Assembly: GCF_900313065.1 (NCBI RefSeq)
Contig: NZ_OMPU01000006.1
Span: 154,006-218,005, forward strand
Length of the DNA: 64,000 bases
Source of the DNA: Kiloniella sp. EL199
Lineage (GTDB): Bacteria; Pseudomonadota; Alphaproteobacteria; Kiloniellales; Kiloniellaceae
Reading direction: 5' to 3'
The translations under genes were made by a program, and so were the position numbers. A model generated the notes under the pieces. It was not told the origin of the DNA. It was given only the letters and a program-made list of their open reading frames with translations, and made no database searches. Within the stretch, counting starts at the first letter, position 1. The number at the start of each line of letters is the position of its first letter. Shown piece by piece: positions 25,658 through 33,746 of this stretch.

Positions 25658-26758
25658 ATGATGAAGGCACTGACACTGGGTGGGGCTACTGTCGATATTA
25701 TCGCTTCAGTCTCTGACGATGAGATCGAACGTATGACAATGCATAATGCGATCACGAACTTTCTTCTTTTGGAGGAAGGCAAAAAAGTTGATGCAGAAAA
25801 CATTGAAACTCACACTGGTGGCGGTGCCATCAATGCATCTGTGTCTATGGCTCAATTGGGTATAGATGTTTCTTGTGTTGTCAAATTGGCTGATGACATC
25901 GAAGGTCAGATGGTTTTAAAGCGTTTGGAAGAAAAATCTATTGGTAGTCGATGGGTTTTATCAAACGCAGATTTGCCAACTGGCTGCGCTGTAATGGTGT
26001 CGTCGCATGTCAGAAACCCGACAATCTTTGTTGCCCGTGGGGCCAATACGTTGCTTACCCTGGATGAAATCAAGCCGGAAATGTTCGAAGGTGTTGGTCT
26101 TACATACGTAACGGGCTTGAGCGGTGCATCAGCTGATTGTTTCCCAAAGATTGTAAAGTTAGCGAAGGCTGCTGGTAGCCTTGTTGTTGCCAATCCTGGC
26201 ATTCGCCAGTTATCTTCGCGAACTCAGTCGTTCTGGAATTCTCTTCAGTATATTGATGTGTTGGTAATGAATGAGGTTGAGGCCGGGCAACTGGTGCCTT
26301 TTGTTTCGGCAAAGTCGGAAATTGATGCGACTAATCCTTGCGCCTATTCAGGTGACAAAAATCTCCCTGAATTATTGAAAAAGGGCGTTGGTATTTCCGG
26401 TACCATGATGGGGTTACGCGAATTCACCAAAATAATAAGCTGCCTTGGACCGGAACGTTTATTGGTAACTAACGGTAAAGAGGGTGCTTATCTGGGAACC
26501 AATAAGCAAATTATCTTTTGTCCGGCACAAAAAGCCAAGGTTATGGGAACAGCGGGGGCCGGAGATTCTTTTGCTTCAACATTTGCTTCCTTCATCGGTC
26601 TTGATAAAGGCGAGGAACTGGCACTGAAAGCTGCGTCTGTTAATTCTGCTTCTGTTGTTTCAGTAATGGACACGCAATCCGGCCTGTTGTCTCAAGAACA
26701 ACTTCTATCTGGTATTGATAAGGCTGATTGGCAGAAATATCAATGCTACAGCCTATAA
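25658..26758 (+). CDS. PfkB-family sugar kinase
   Basis: Ribokinase-fold kinase of 366 residues. The N-terminal TGGGAINASVSMAQLG is the sugar-binding GG region, and the C-terminal GTAGAGDSFASTFASFIG contains the anion hole and catalytic Asp. A roughly 40-residue insertion around 210-255 (from VSAKSEIDATNPC to LREFTKIISCLG) distinguishes it from standard ribokinases. The substrate cannot be read from sequence. Immediately downstream of an FBP aldolase and NagB-II, fructose-6-phosphate or another sugar phosphate is a reasonable guess. Two ATG codons begin it in tandem (25658 and 25661). It is the last gene of the rightward operon. Confidence 0.83.
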   Translation: MMKALTLGGATVDIIASVSDDEIERMTMHNAITNFLLLEEGKKVDAENIETHTGGGAINASVSMAQLGIDVSCVVKLADDIEGQMVLKRLEEKSIGSRWVLSNADLPTGCAVMVSSHVRNPTIFVARGANTLLTLDEIKPEMFEGVGLTYVTGLSGASADCFPKIVKLAKAAGSLVVANPGIRQLSSRTQSFWNSLQYIDVLVMNEVEAGQLVPFVSAKSEIDATNPCAYSGDKNLPELLKKGVGISGTMMGLREFTKIISCLGPERLLVTNGKEGAYLGTNKQIIFCPAQKAKVMGTAGAGDSFASTFASFIGLDKGEELALKAASVNSASVVSVMDTQSGLLSQEQLLSGIDKADWQKYQCYSL

Positions 26759-26784
26759 ACACTTAATGTCATGGGTTCTTGTTT

Positions 26785-27027
26785 TTACAGCAAGTGTTTG
26801 TGATTTCCGTCGCAAAAGGGTTTATTGGAACTGTGTTTACATTGACAGAGAAAGTATTTCTTGGTTTTTTCTGCTGTAAATGAGAGTGCTTGAAAGCTGG
26901 TTCCTTTGTGACTGCCATCACAAAAGGGTTGTTTTTTTGATCTTCCGCAAGCACACCAGAAATATGTTTTCCCTTTTTCAAGTGTTATTGTTATTGGCGT
27001 GGTGTCTGTAATTTCAGGGGTTTCCAT
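26785..27027 (-). CDS. dual CDGSH iron-sulfur domain protein
   Basis: Protein of 80 residues with two CDGSH-type [2Fe-2S] sites. The first is CACGRSKKQPFCDGSH and the second CQCKHSSNKPFCDGNH; each provides three Cys and one His ligands. This tandem arrangement resembles the human MiNT/CISD3 class and its bacterial relatives, thought to act in redox or Fe-S handling. There is no signal peptide, so it is cytoplasmic. It is convergent with the PfkB gene and has no operon partner. Confidence 0.88.
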   Translation of the reverse strand: METPEITDTTPITITLEKGKTYFWCACGRSKKQPFCDGSHKGTSFQALSFTAEKTKKYFLCQCKHSSNKPFCDGNHKHLL

Positions 27028-27611
27028 TTATATTCTCCTGATTTTTTTCCATAATATCATATTTGACTATTTTTGTTATTATCTAAATATCGTCCATTGG
27101 TTTAGTCGTCAGACTAATGAGATACTGATAAAGAGACATTAATGTGCTGTGTGTTTGAGGGAAGAGATGATATTTCCGAACTTTTATGGCCGCCCTTAAA
27201 AGGCTTAATAAAACAACATTATATTGGTACGTAATTTTACCAAGATGTGTTTTAAGGCCAAATCTATATTCTTCTTAACAAGACGTTAAGCAAACAAAGG
27301 TTTTAATTACTTCTGGTTGATGTTTTGTTTGTTCTATTCTAGTGTCAACCAAACTTTAGGAGAACATCAGGCAGCGACAAGTATTGATTCCTTTTGGTAT
27401 CTATCTGATTTTGTGTTATTTTCTCTGTGTAAATAATAGGGCTGGGAATGTGATCCCTAGTATTTTAGTGAAAGAACCGATAATCTGTTCATTCTTGTTT
27501 GTGATTACATTTTACAATTGAGTGTGAATTGATCTTTATTATTTAGTACCTGGATCTGTTTGTAGTTTGTCTCGTTTTCAATGAATATCTAAACCTTCAA
27601 GGGAGAATATC
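27028..27611. other. gene-free AT-rich region upstream of the OmpA gene
   Basis: No convincing coding frame in 584 bases. It contains the 5' region of the CDGSH gene and the promoter region of the OmpA-like gene. One notable element is a CtrA-like site at 27275-27289. The remainder is long AT-rich sequence of unknown function and could hold a long 5' leader or a small RNA, but I see no definite structure. Confidence 0.5.
27275..27289. promoter_or_regulatory. CtrA-like box TTAA-N7-TTAA
   Basis: TTAACAAGACGTTAA fits the CtrA full-site form and also lies in a palindrome, CTTAAC-N5-GTTAAG. It is 323 bases upstream of the OmpA-like lipoprotein start. A second site of the same form precedes the tadD-like gene. 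In AT-rich DNA such matches arise by chance, so confidence is low. Confidence 0.35.
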
Positions 27612-28463
27612 ATGCGGGGTTTAAAATTTGCTTTGGTAGCTGGTGTTGCGGCTGTAACTTTATCTGCATGTGCTGATCGTTATCAGATGGCCAGCGATGC
27701 AGAGCCAACAGGCTCTTCGTTCACAAGAGAACTTTACAAAGGTTACGTCGGTCTTTCTGGCGATGAAAAGTCTGAAAAAGATTGGACAGATTCTAATCTG
27801 TTTGCGGATAAAGCATTGGCCTCTGCTGATGGCAAAGTTGTTGCTCCTGAAGAAGTAGCTAACTGGGATCTGGGTGCAGAGTTTGTCGATGATCTGTCTG
27901 CTGCACATGATCGACTGTCTGCTGCGCTAGCAAATGGTGCTGCTGATATTGCACCGACTTCTGCGGCAAGTGCCCAGGTTATGTTCGATTGCTGGATCCA
28001 GGAACAGGAAGAAAATATTCAACCTGATCATATCGCGGCTTGTCGTGATGGTTTCCTCGCTGCAATGGCCAAGGTTGATGCTGCCATGGCACCAAAACCA
28101 AAAGCACCGGCACCTGCGCCAGCGGCTGCACCTGCGCCTTATGCGATTTATTTTGATTTCGACTCTGATGTCTTGACCGTTGATGCACAGGCAGAAGTTT
28201 CTGTGATTGTTGCTGCTGTCAAAAAACACTCACCATCTAAAGTGATTGTTGCAGGCCACACAGATACAGCGGGCTCATCTGAATACAATCAAAATCTGGC
28301 GAACAGACGTGCTGCTGCGGTTGTGACTGCGCTCGAAAGCCATGGTGTCTCTGCTTCTATCGTTCAAAGCCAGGGCGTTGGCGAGAATGCTCCTGCGGTT
28401 GATACAGGTGATGGTATCTCTGAATACAGAAACCGTCGCGTTATTGTGACGCTTGTGAAGTAA
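27612..28463 (+). CDS. OmpA-domain outer-membrane lipoprotein
   Basis: Protein of 283 residues. A lipoprotein signal peptide ends in the lipobox LSAC at about residue 19. Residues 20-155 are an unrecognised helical region with FDCWIQEQEENIQPDHIAACRDGF, similar to parts seen in OmpA lipoproteins of alphaproteobacteria. An Ala/Pro linker (about 156-175) leads to an OmpA/Pal C-terminal domain (176-283) with YFDFDSDVLT, VAGHTDTAGSSEYNQNLANRRA and SEYRNRRV, including the peptidoglycan-binding Asp and Arg. It probably anchors the outer membrane to peptidoglycan. It is a single-gene unit with its own terminator. Confidence 0.88.
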   Translation: MRGLKFALVAGVAAVTLSACADRYQMASDAEPTGSSFTRELYKGYVGLSGDEKSEKDWTDSNLFADKALASADGKVVAPEEVANWDLGAEFVDDLSAAHDRLSAALANGAADIAPTSAASAQVMFDCWIQEQEENIQPDHIAACRDGFLAAMAKVDAAMAPKPKAPAPAPAAAPAPYAIYFDFDSDVLTVDAQAEVSVIVAAVKKHSPSKVIVAGHTDTAGSSEYNQNLANRRAAAVVTALESHGVSASIVQSQGVGENAPAVDTGDGISEYRNRRVIVTLVK

Positions 28464-28496
28464 TTCACATGTCTGGCTGATCGATGCCAGAATTAA

Positions 28497-28537
28497 AAGG
28501 CGGTACTGGCTTAATGCGAGTACCGCCTTAATTGTTA
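28497..28537 (+). terminator. hairpin after the OmpA-like gene
   Basis: Arms AAGGCGGTACT (28497-28507) and AGTACCGCCTT (28519-28529) pair perfectly around 11 bases, followed by AATTGTTATT. The tail has few T residues in a row, so termination may need help. It is 34 bases after the stop codon. Confidence 0.65.
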
Positions 28538-28606
28538 TTCGTCTAAATCCTTCAATAATCGTGTCATTTGCATGATTTTTATCAAATCGTGTAATGGAGA
28601 CTGAAA

Positions 28607-30646
28607 ATGAAAAAAATATTTTTATCAATCGGCGGCTTGGTTCTTCTAGTCATTGCTGTTCTATTGGTTGCTCCCTTCTTTATCTCTCTTGAGGATTACA
28701 AGCCTGAAATTGCGGCAAAAGCGAAAGAGGCGACGGGACGCGATTTGAAAATTGGAGGGAAAATTTCTCTCAGCCTGTTTCCGACTGTTGCTGTTGAAAT
28801 AAACGATGTGGCTTTGTCGAACTACGAACAGGGGCAAAGTAAAGACATGGTAACTCTTGAGCAGATGGCACTCGAGTTACAGGTTATGCCTTTGTTATCA
28901 AGTGAGGTCGTCATTGATCGCTTCGTTCTTGTGAAACCGATAATTAATCTTGAAGTTGATGCAGCGGGCAAGCCAAACTGGGAACTTGAAGGTGCACAAA
29001 CATCAGTGGATGATACTGCTGCATCTGAAAGCTCTGACGCTTCAGATGGAAGTAACGGTTCCAGTCTTGGCGGGCTGTCTTTGGGGGATGTCCGTATTGA
29101 AAATGGGGAACTGCACTTCACGGATCTTTCTTCTGGAACGAAAGAAGATATTGAAGCGTTAAACCTTGAAGTATCGCTGAAAGCACTTAATCAACCCTTG
29201 TCTTTGGATGGCCGATTGGACTGGAAGGCAGAAACAATTAATTTGAAGGCGGATGTTGCTAATCTTGAAGGCCTGATGAATGGCGGCAGTACGGCGCTTG
29301 AAGCATCTGTCAATTCATCACCAGTGAACTTTAGCTTCAATGGAACTGCACAGCAGGCAAGTGCTTTTGCTCTGGCCGGGGCGCTTGATCTTGATGTTCC
29401 ATCCGTGAAGGGGCTGACTGATTGGGTTGGTGCACCGATTGAGCGTCAAAACGAAGAAACCTTTGGTCCATTGTCTGTGAAAGGACAGCTTGACCTGAAG
29501 GGTCCAGTGATTGCATTCGATGATGTATCTCTCGCATTTGATGCTTTGACTGCTCAAGGTGCTTTGAAGATTGATAGTTCTGGTACTGTACCAAGTATTG
29601 TAGCGGCGCTTTCTACTGGTGTTCTCGATATCACGCCATATTTACCACCTGAATCATCTGCTACTGCAGATGCCACTTCTGGAAGTACATCTGGTGGGGC
29701 AGCTACGGGACAGAATGCGAGGGCCGATCAAGGTTGGAGCGATGAGCCGATTGATTTCTCTGGATTAAAAGCTGTAAATGCAGACTTAGCTTTGAAGTCG
29801 GAAGGTGTAAAGGTTCGCAAAATTACAATTGGAGTCAGTGAACTTGGTATTTTACTTCAAGGCGGAAAATTAACTGCAGATTTGAAACAGCTTGCTTTGT
29901 ATGACGGACAAGCCCGCGGTAAAGTTATTCTTGATAGTTCAAAAGCAACACCGACAACTGCAATCAATTTTGACCTTTCGGGGGTTCAGGCAGAACCATT
30001 GTTGTCTGATAGTGCTGATTTTGAAAAACTTTTGGGAACCCTTAATTCTAAAGCAAGTTTGACAACACAGGGGGTTTCTCAAAAGGCGATGGTCTCAAAC
30101 CTAAATGGCAACGGCGATTTCATTTTTAAAGATGGTGCTGTTAAGGGGGTAAATATCCCCGGTTTGATCCGTAACGTATCGTTAGATGCATTGCAAAACT
30201 CATTTGATGAAGCGCAATCTACTGACTTTGCCGAGCTATCTGGTACCTATACAATTCAGCAAGGTGTTGTAAATAATCAGGATTTGAGCATGATTGCACC
30301 TTTGTTCAGGCTTTCTGGCAAAGGAACCGTCCCGATGCCTCCTAAAACCCTGAACTATCGTATCGAACCCAAACTTGTTGGAGATCTTGAAGGCCAGGGT
30401 GGTGATACTGGTGCCAAAGGTTTGGCTGTCCCGTTAATGATTACCGGATCCTGGAGCGATCCAAAGATTGCACCTGATTTGGCGGGTGCCTTAACTGATC
30501 AGTTGAAAGATCCTTCAGCGCTCATCGAAGGTGTCACGAATGGTGAAGAGGGGCTAAAGCTTCCTCTTGGCGATGGTGATGCAGGTGGCGTTGATGAAGT
30601 TATTGAAAAGCCGAAAGAGACTTTGCAAAAACTCTTTGGTAACTAG
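28607..30646 (+). CDS. AsmA-family envelope protein
   Basis: Protein of 679 residues. One N-terminal membrane anchor (about 4-25, FLSIGGLVLLVIAVLLVAPFF) is followed by the AsmA N-terminal motif IAAKAKEATGRDLKIGGKISLSLFPTV. The C-terminal AsmA domain contains GNGDFIFKDGAVKGVNIPGLI, FAELSGTYTIQQGVVNNQDL and MTG.WSDPKIAPDL-type ending. AsmA-like proteins belong to a superfamily involved in lipid transport and outer-membrane homeostasis. A low-complexity Ser/Ala/Gly linker lies at about 137-152. The ATG follows an A/G-rich stretch, and a strong terminator follows the gene. Confidence 0.88.
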   Translation: MKKIFLSIGGLVLLVIAVLLVAPFFISLEDYKPEIAAKAKEATGRDLKIGGKISLSLFPTVAVEINDVALSNYEQGQSKDMVTLEQMALELQVMPLLSSEVVIDRFVLVKPIINLEVDAAGKPNWELEGAQTSVDDTAASESSDASDGSNGSSLGGLSLGDVRIENGELHFTDLSSGTKEDIEALNLEVSLKALNQPLSLDGRLDWKAETINLKADVANLEGLMNGGSTALEASVNSSPVNFSFNGTAQQASAFALAGALDLDVPSVKGLTDWVGAPIERQNEETFGPLSVKGQLDLKGPVIAFDDVSLAFDALTAQGALKIDSSGTVPSIVAALSTGVLDITPYLPPESSATADATSGSTSGGAATGQNARADQGWSDEPIDFSGLKAVNADLALKSEGVKVRKITIGVSELGILLQGGKLTADLKQLALYDGQARGKVILDSSKATPTTAINFDLSGVQAEPLLSDSADFEKLLGTLNSKASLTTQGVSQKAMVSNLNGNGDFIFKDGAVKGVNIPGLIRNVSLDALQNSFDEAQSTDFAELSGTYTIQQGVVNNQDLSMIAPLFRLSGKGTVPMPPKTLNYRIEPKLVGDLEGQGGDTGAKGLAVPLMITGSWSDPKIAPDLAGALTDQLKDPSALIEGVTNGEEGLKLPLGDGDAGGVDEVIEKPKETLQKLFGN

Positions 30647-30664
30647 GATCACACTTAACTTTGC

Positions 30665-30697
30665 AAGCCAGCTATCTTAAGGGTAGCTGGCTTTTTT
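30665..30697 (+). terminator. intrinsic terminator after asmA
   Basis: AAGCCAGCTA and TAGCTGGCTT form a ten-base stem around a nine-base loop, followed by TTTTT. It lies about 20 bases after the stop codon. Confidence 0.9.
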
Positions 30698-30771
30698 ATT
30701 TTCTGGCTAGGGTGCTTTTCTTTAATGCTGCAAAAAGTTAAAAGTCATAATCTCCTTTGACGAGCTTTTGT

Positions 30772-32781
30772 ATGACTGAATTTAATAAAGCCGAACTTGA
30801 ATGGCGGGATAGTCTTGTTCCGGTATCTACCAGATATGATGATGTGTATTATTCCCTCGCTAATGGTTTAGAGGAAAGTGCATTTGTTTTTCTGAATGGC
30901 GTTGGTGGTAAAGATCTTTGGCAAAACAAGCAGAATGTAATCATCGGGGAAACCGGGTTTGGGACTGGATTAAATTTTTTGGTCACTTGGAACGAGTGGC
31001 AAAAAACATTTCGATCAGATCAACATTTAACCTTTGTGTCCGTCGAAGGCTTTCCTCTCGATCGCGGTCAATTACAGAAAGCCTTGGACCCATGGGATAA
31101 GCTTGGGAATGTTCGAGAGAAACTGGTTAAGGCTTACCCTGATCTAAGCCCTGGTTTTCATACACTTGAATTTGAGCAAGATAATATTACGCTTATTCTC
31201 CTTTTTGGAGATGTAAGGGATGTTCTAACGGAGTTTTCCGGAACAATTGATGCCTGGTTTCTGGACGGTTTCGCCCCCAATAAAAATCCTGATATGTGGA
31301 ATGCGGAAGTTTACGAACTCTTGGCTGCAAAGTCGAAACCAGGCACAAAGTTAGCCAGCTTTACAGCCGCAGGACATGTCCGGCGAGGGTTAACAGATGC
31401 CGGATTTAGGATCGAAAAATGTAAGGGGTATGCGTTTAAGCGTGAGCGTATTACGGGCGTTTTTTCCCCAACTAAGGCCGATGGAGATCAAGAAAGATTT
31501 CATCTTGGATCTGTGCCTTGGTTTGATATCCCCAAAGTACCCGGAAAACCCAAAAAGGTGGCAGTTATTGGTGCTGGAATAGTCGGGAATTGTATTGCTT
31601 ACAGCCTGTCGCGTGCTGGTGTTGATGTTACTTTAATTGACAAGGCATCATCTGTTGCCGAAGGGGCTTCGGGAAACCCGGCTGCAGTATTTGAACCTAA
31701 ATTAATGCGTAATGGTACTGTGTTGGGGCAGTATCTGGCGTCCTGTTATCTCTTTGCCCTGAAGTTTTACCAAAAGCTGGAAAAACAAACGGGCGAAGAA
31801 ATCTGGCATCATCAGTGTGGTTCGTTGGACCTTATTGGTGATGACAAAGAGCTGCAGCGCCGTCAGTCTTTTGTTCCTTCTAATGTTCTTCCGCGAGATC
31901 ATTTTTCTATTGTAAACGCTCAGCGTGCTTCTGAAATTGCGGGCATTGATCTTTCATCGTCGGGGGTATGGTATCCACACGCAGGGTGCCTCAATACGAC
32001 AAGGCTTGCACAAGCCTTGACTGATAAGGTTGATACTCGGCTTAATTGCGAAGTGAGATCGCTTGAACCCTATGCTGATCAAGGGCACTGTAAATGGAAT
32101 CTTTCGATTTCAGGAAGCGATAAAGATTTGGAATTTGACAGCGTTGTTCTTGCCAATGCTTTCAATGTCAGGAATTTTACACAGTCTGAAAGCCTGTCTG
32201 TGATCATGAACCGGGGACAAGTCAGCACTTGCCCACCTAACAAGGTCAGCACAGATTTAAAAACCATCGTGAATGGTAGTGGGTATATTACCCCCGTGAT
32301 CAAAGGACAGCACGTCTTTGGTGCCACTTTCGAGAGGCTCTATTGTTATGATGAAGCTGAAAACAAATCTGTTACGGCAGAACGTCATGATCATAATCTG
32401 ACACTTCTAAGCGAAATTGTTCCCAATATTTCGATGCAGATAGATTCATCTGATTTAGGTGGTCGAACATCAGTCCGGGGAACAACATTTGACCGTCTGC
32501 CTTTAGTTGGTCCGATCTATCATGAAGAGCAGTATCGCCATGATTATGCTGGTCTTAAAAATGGTCAGAAAAGCAAGTCTTCCTGGCCACAGGGAGGATA
32601 TTACGAAAACCTGTTCTGTGCAGTGGGGTTTGGTTCCCGAGGTTTTTTAACGGCACCTCTGATGGCAAACTACCTGATGAAATTAATATGTGGCTGTGAC
32701 GCCCTGCCAATTCCGACCACGATCAGAGATGCTATACATCCCGCCCGGTTTTTGATGAGGGATCTCAAAAAAGGGTTGTAG
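30772..32781 (+). CDS. mnmC: bifunctional tRNA wobble-uridine enzyme MnmC
   Basis: Completes the mnm5s2U34 modification of tRNA: the FAD-dependent C-terminal half removes carboxymethyl and the N-terminal half methylates. The protein is 669 residues. The N-terminal DUF752 methyltransferase includes IIGETGFGTGLNFLV and DAWFLDGFAPNKNPDMW. The C-terminal DAO domain begins at about 265 with VAVIGAGIVGNCIAYSL and includes SEGASGNPAA-like AEGASGNPAAVFEPKL and YENLFCAVGFGSRGF. An in-frame TTG five codons upstream is less likely than ATG 30772. It is convergent with hutC and unrelated to its neighbours. Confidence 0.93.
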   Translation: MTEFNKAELEWRDSLVPVSTRYDDVYYSLANGLEESAFVFLNGVGGKDLWQNKQNVIIGETGFGTGLNFLVTWNEWQKTFRSDQHLTFVSVEGFPLDRGQLQKALDPWDKLGNVREKLVKAYPDLSPGFHTLEFEQDNITLILLFGDVRDVLTEFSGTIDAWFLDGFAPNKNPDMWNAEVYELLAAKSKPGTKLASFTAAGHVRRGLTDAGFRIEKCKGYAFKRERITGVFSPTKADGDQERFHLGSVPWFDIPKVPGKPKKVAVIGAGIVGNCIAYSLSRAGVDVTLIDKASSVAEGASGNPAAVFEPKLMRNGTVLGQYLASCYLFALKFYQKLEKQTGEEIWHHQCGSLDLIGDDKELQRRQSFVPSNVLPRDHFSIVNAQRASEIAGIDLSSSGVWYPHAGCLNTTRLAQALTDKVDTRLNCEVRSLEPYADQGHCKWNLSISGSDKDLEFDSVVLANAFNVRNFTQSESLSVIMNRGQVSTCPPNKVSTDLKTIVNGSGYITPVIKGQHVFGATFERLYCYDEAENKSVTAERHDHNLTLLSEIVPNISMQIDSSDLGGRTSVRGTTFDRLPLVGPIYHEEQYRHDYAGLKNGQKSKSSWPQGGYYENLFCAVGFGSRGFLTAPLMANYLMKLICGCDALPIPTTIRDAIHPARFLMRDLKKGL

Positions 32782-32818
32782 CTTATTGCCCAGTTAACTC
32801 GAGTATTTCATCGTCCTT

Positions 32819-33541
32819 CTAACCCTGAAAGGTTCCGCCCAGACTATAGCGATCACCGGGATGGATGAGTTTGGCATAGGTAACCGTTTGTCCTTCAGAC
32901 CATGTTCGCCGTCTTAATAATAGGCAGGGTGTTGCTTTGGTAATTTGTAGCAGTTCAGCCTGTTTTTCCTCTGGAGCAATGGCAAAGATACTATGTTCTG
33001 CATTATCTAACGGAGCGGCTTTCACCAGGTAGTCATAGGGAGTAATTTCACTAAAATCCTGCTTTAGATAATCAGGGGCCGAAGCTGGATTTATGAAACG
33101 ATCCTCTAACTGGATTGGGATGCCATTTTCTTTGTGAATGATAATAGAATGATAAACAGGTGCATGGAGTTCAATTTCCATAACGCCTGCAATATGAGCT
33201 GAAGTCTGTTCCTGAGTGAGTAATAAGACTTCGCTGCTATATTCGCTATTACGGGATCTTACTTCTTCGGCAATACTTTTAATTGAAAGTACAGCAGACT
33301 GTGGGCGAGGTTCTGCGACAAAGGTACCTGCGCCTTGAACACGCATCAACCATCCGTCTGTCGTGAGCTCTCGTAAGGCCCTGTGAATAGTCATGCGGGA
33401 CATATTTTGGCTTTGTGTCAGTTCGTTTTCTGACGGAATTTGAAAACCAGGTTTCCATTCGCCTGATTGAATATGGCCAATAATATGGTCCTTCACCTTT
33501 TGGTAAAGAGGCACCTTTTTATCGAAGCTCCCAGCGTCCAT
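32819..33541 (-). CDS. hutC: GntR-family histidine utilisation repressor
   Basis: Repressor of histidine degradation that responds to urocanate in the known family. The protein is 240 residues. The winged helix (about 8-75) contains VKDHIIGHIQSGEWKPG, IPSENELTQSQNMSRMTIHRAL and the wing VQGAGTFVAEP. The UTRA ligand domain follows, with EERRFINP-like EDRFINPASAPDYL and a C-terminal RRRTWSEGQTVTYAKLIHPG typical of HutC. It lies downstream of hutH with a 205-base gap that contains a long inverted repeat. Tandem HutC-type operators precede hutU. Confidence 0.92.
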   Translation of the reverse strand: MDAGSFDKKVPLYQKVKDHIIGHIQSGEWKPGFQIPSENELTQSQNMSRMTIHRALRELTTDGWLMRVQGAGTFVAEPRPQSAVLSIKSIAEEVRSRNSEYSSEVLLLTQEQTSAHIAGVMEIELHAPVYHSIIIHKENGIPIQLEDRFINPASAPDYLKQDFSEITPYDYLVKAAPLDNAEHSIFAIAPEEKQAELLQITKATPCLLLRRRTWSEGQTVTYAKLIHPGDRYSLGGTFQG

Positions 33542-33616
33542 TATAAATCCCCACGCGCCTAAGGCGTTTTAATCGTTTCTTGTTATTATTTGTAATGAAT
33601 TAATAGATGCATGGTT

Positions 33617-33668
33617 TTACAGTGTATTTCCAGTAGAAACTTACAAATCACCTGAAAATACACTGTAA
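33617..33668. repeat. 17-base inverted repeat between hutH and hutC
   Basis: Arms TTACAGTGTATTTCCAG (33617-33633) and CTGAAAATACACTGTAA (33652-33668) are complementary at 16 of 17 positions around an 18-base loop. No T-run follows on either strand, so it is not a standard terminator. It could be a regulator-binding dyad in the hutC promoter or an RNA hairpin in a hutUHC transcript. Confidence 0.8.
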
Positions 33669-33746
33669 TTGTGTCAATCAGCCTCTATAACGAGCTTCTT
33701 TAATAGAAAACTCAAATTATTAGAAAGCATATGCCAGATTGATCGT

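Noticed and set aside
27360-27520. Possible small hydrophobic peptide starting at a TTG after an AGGAG-like sequence
   Set aside because: Only about 45 codons from an uncertain start, with no protein-like pattern.
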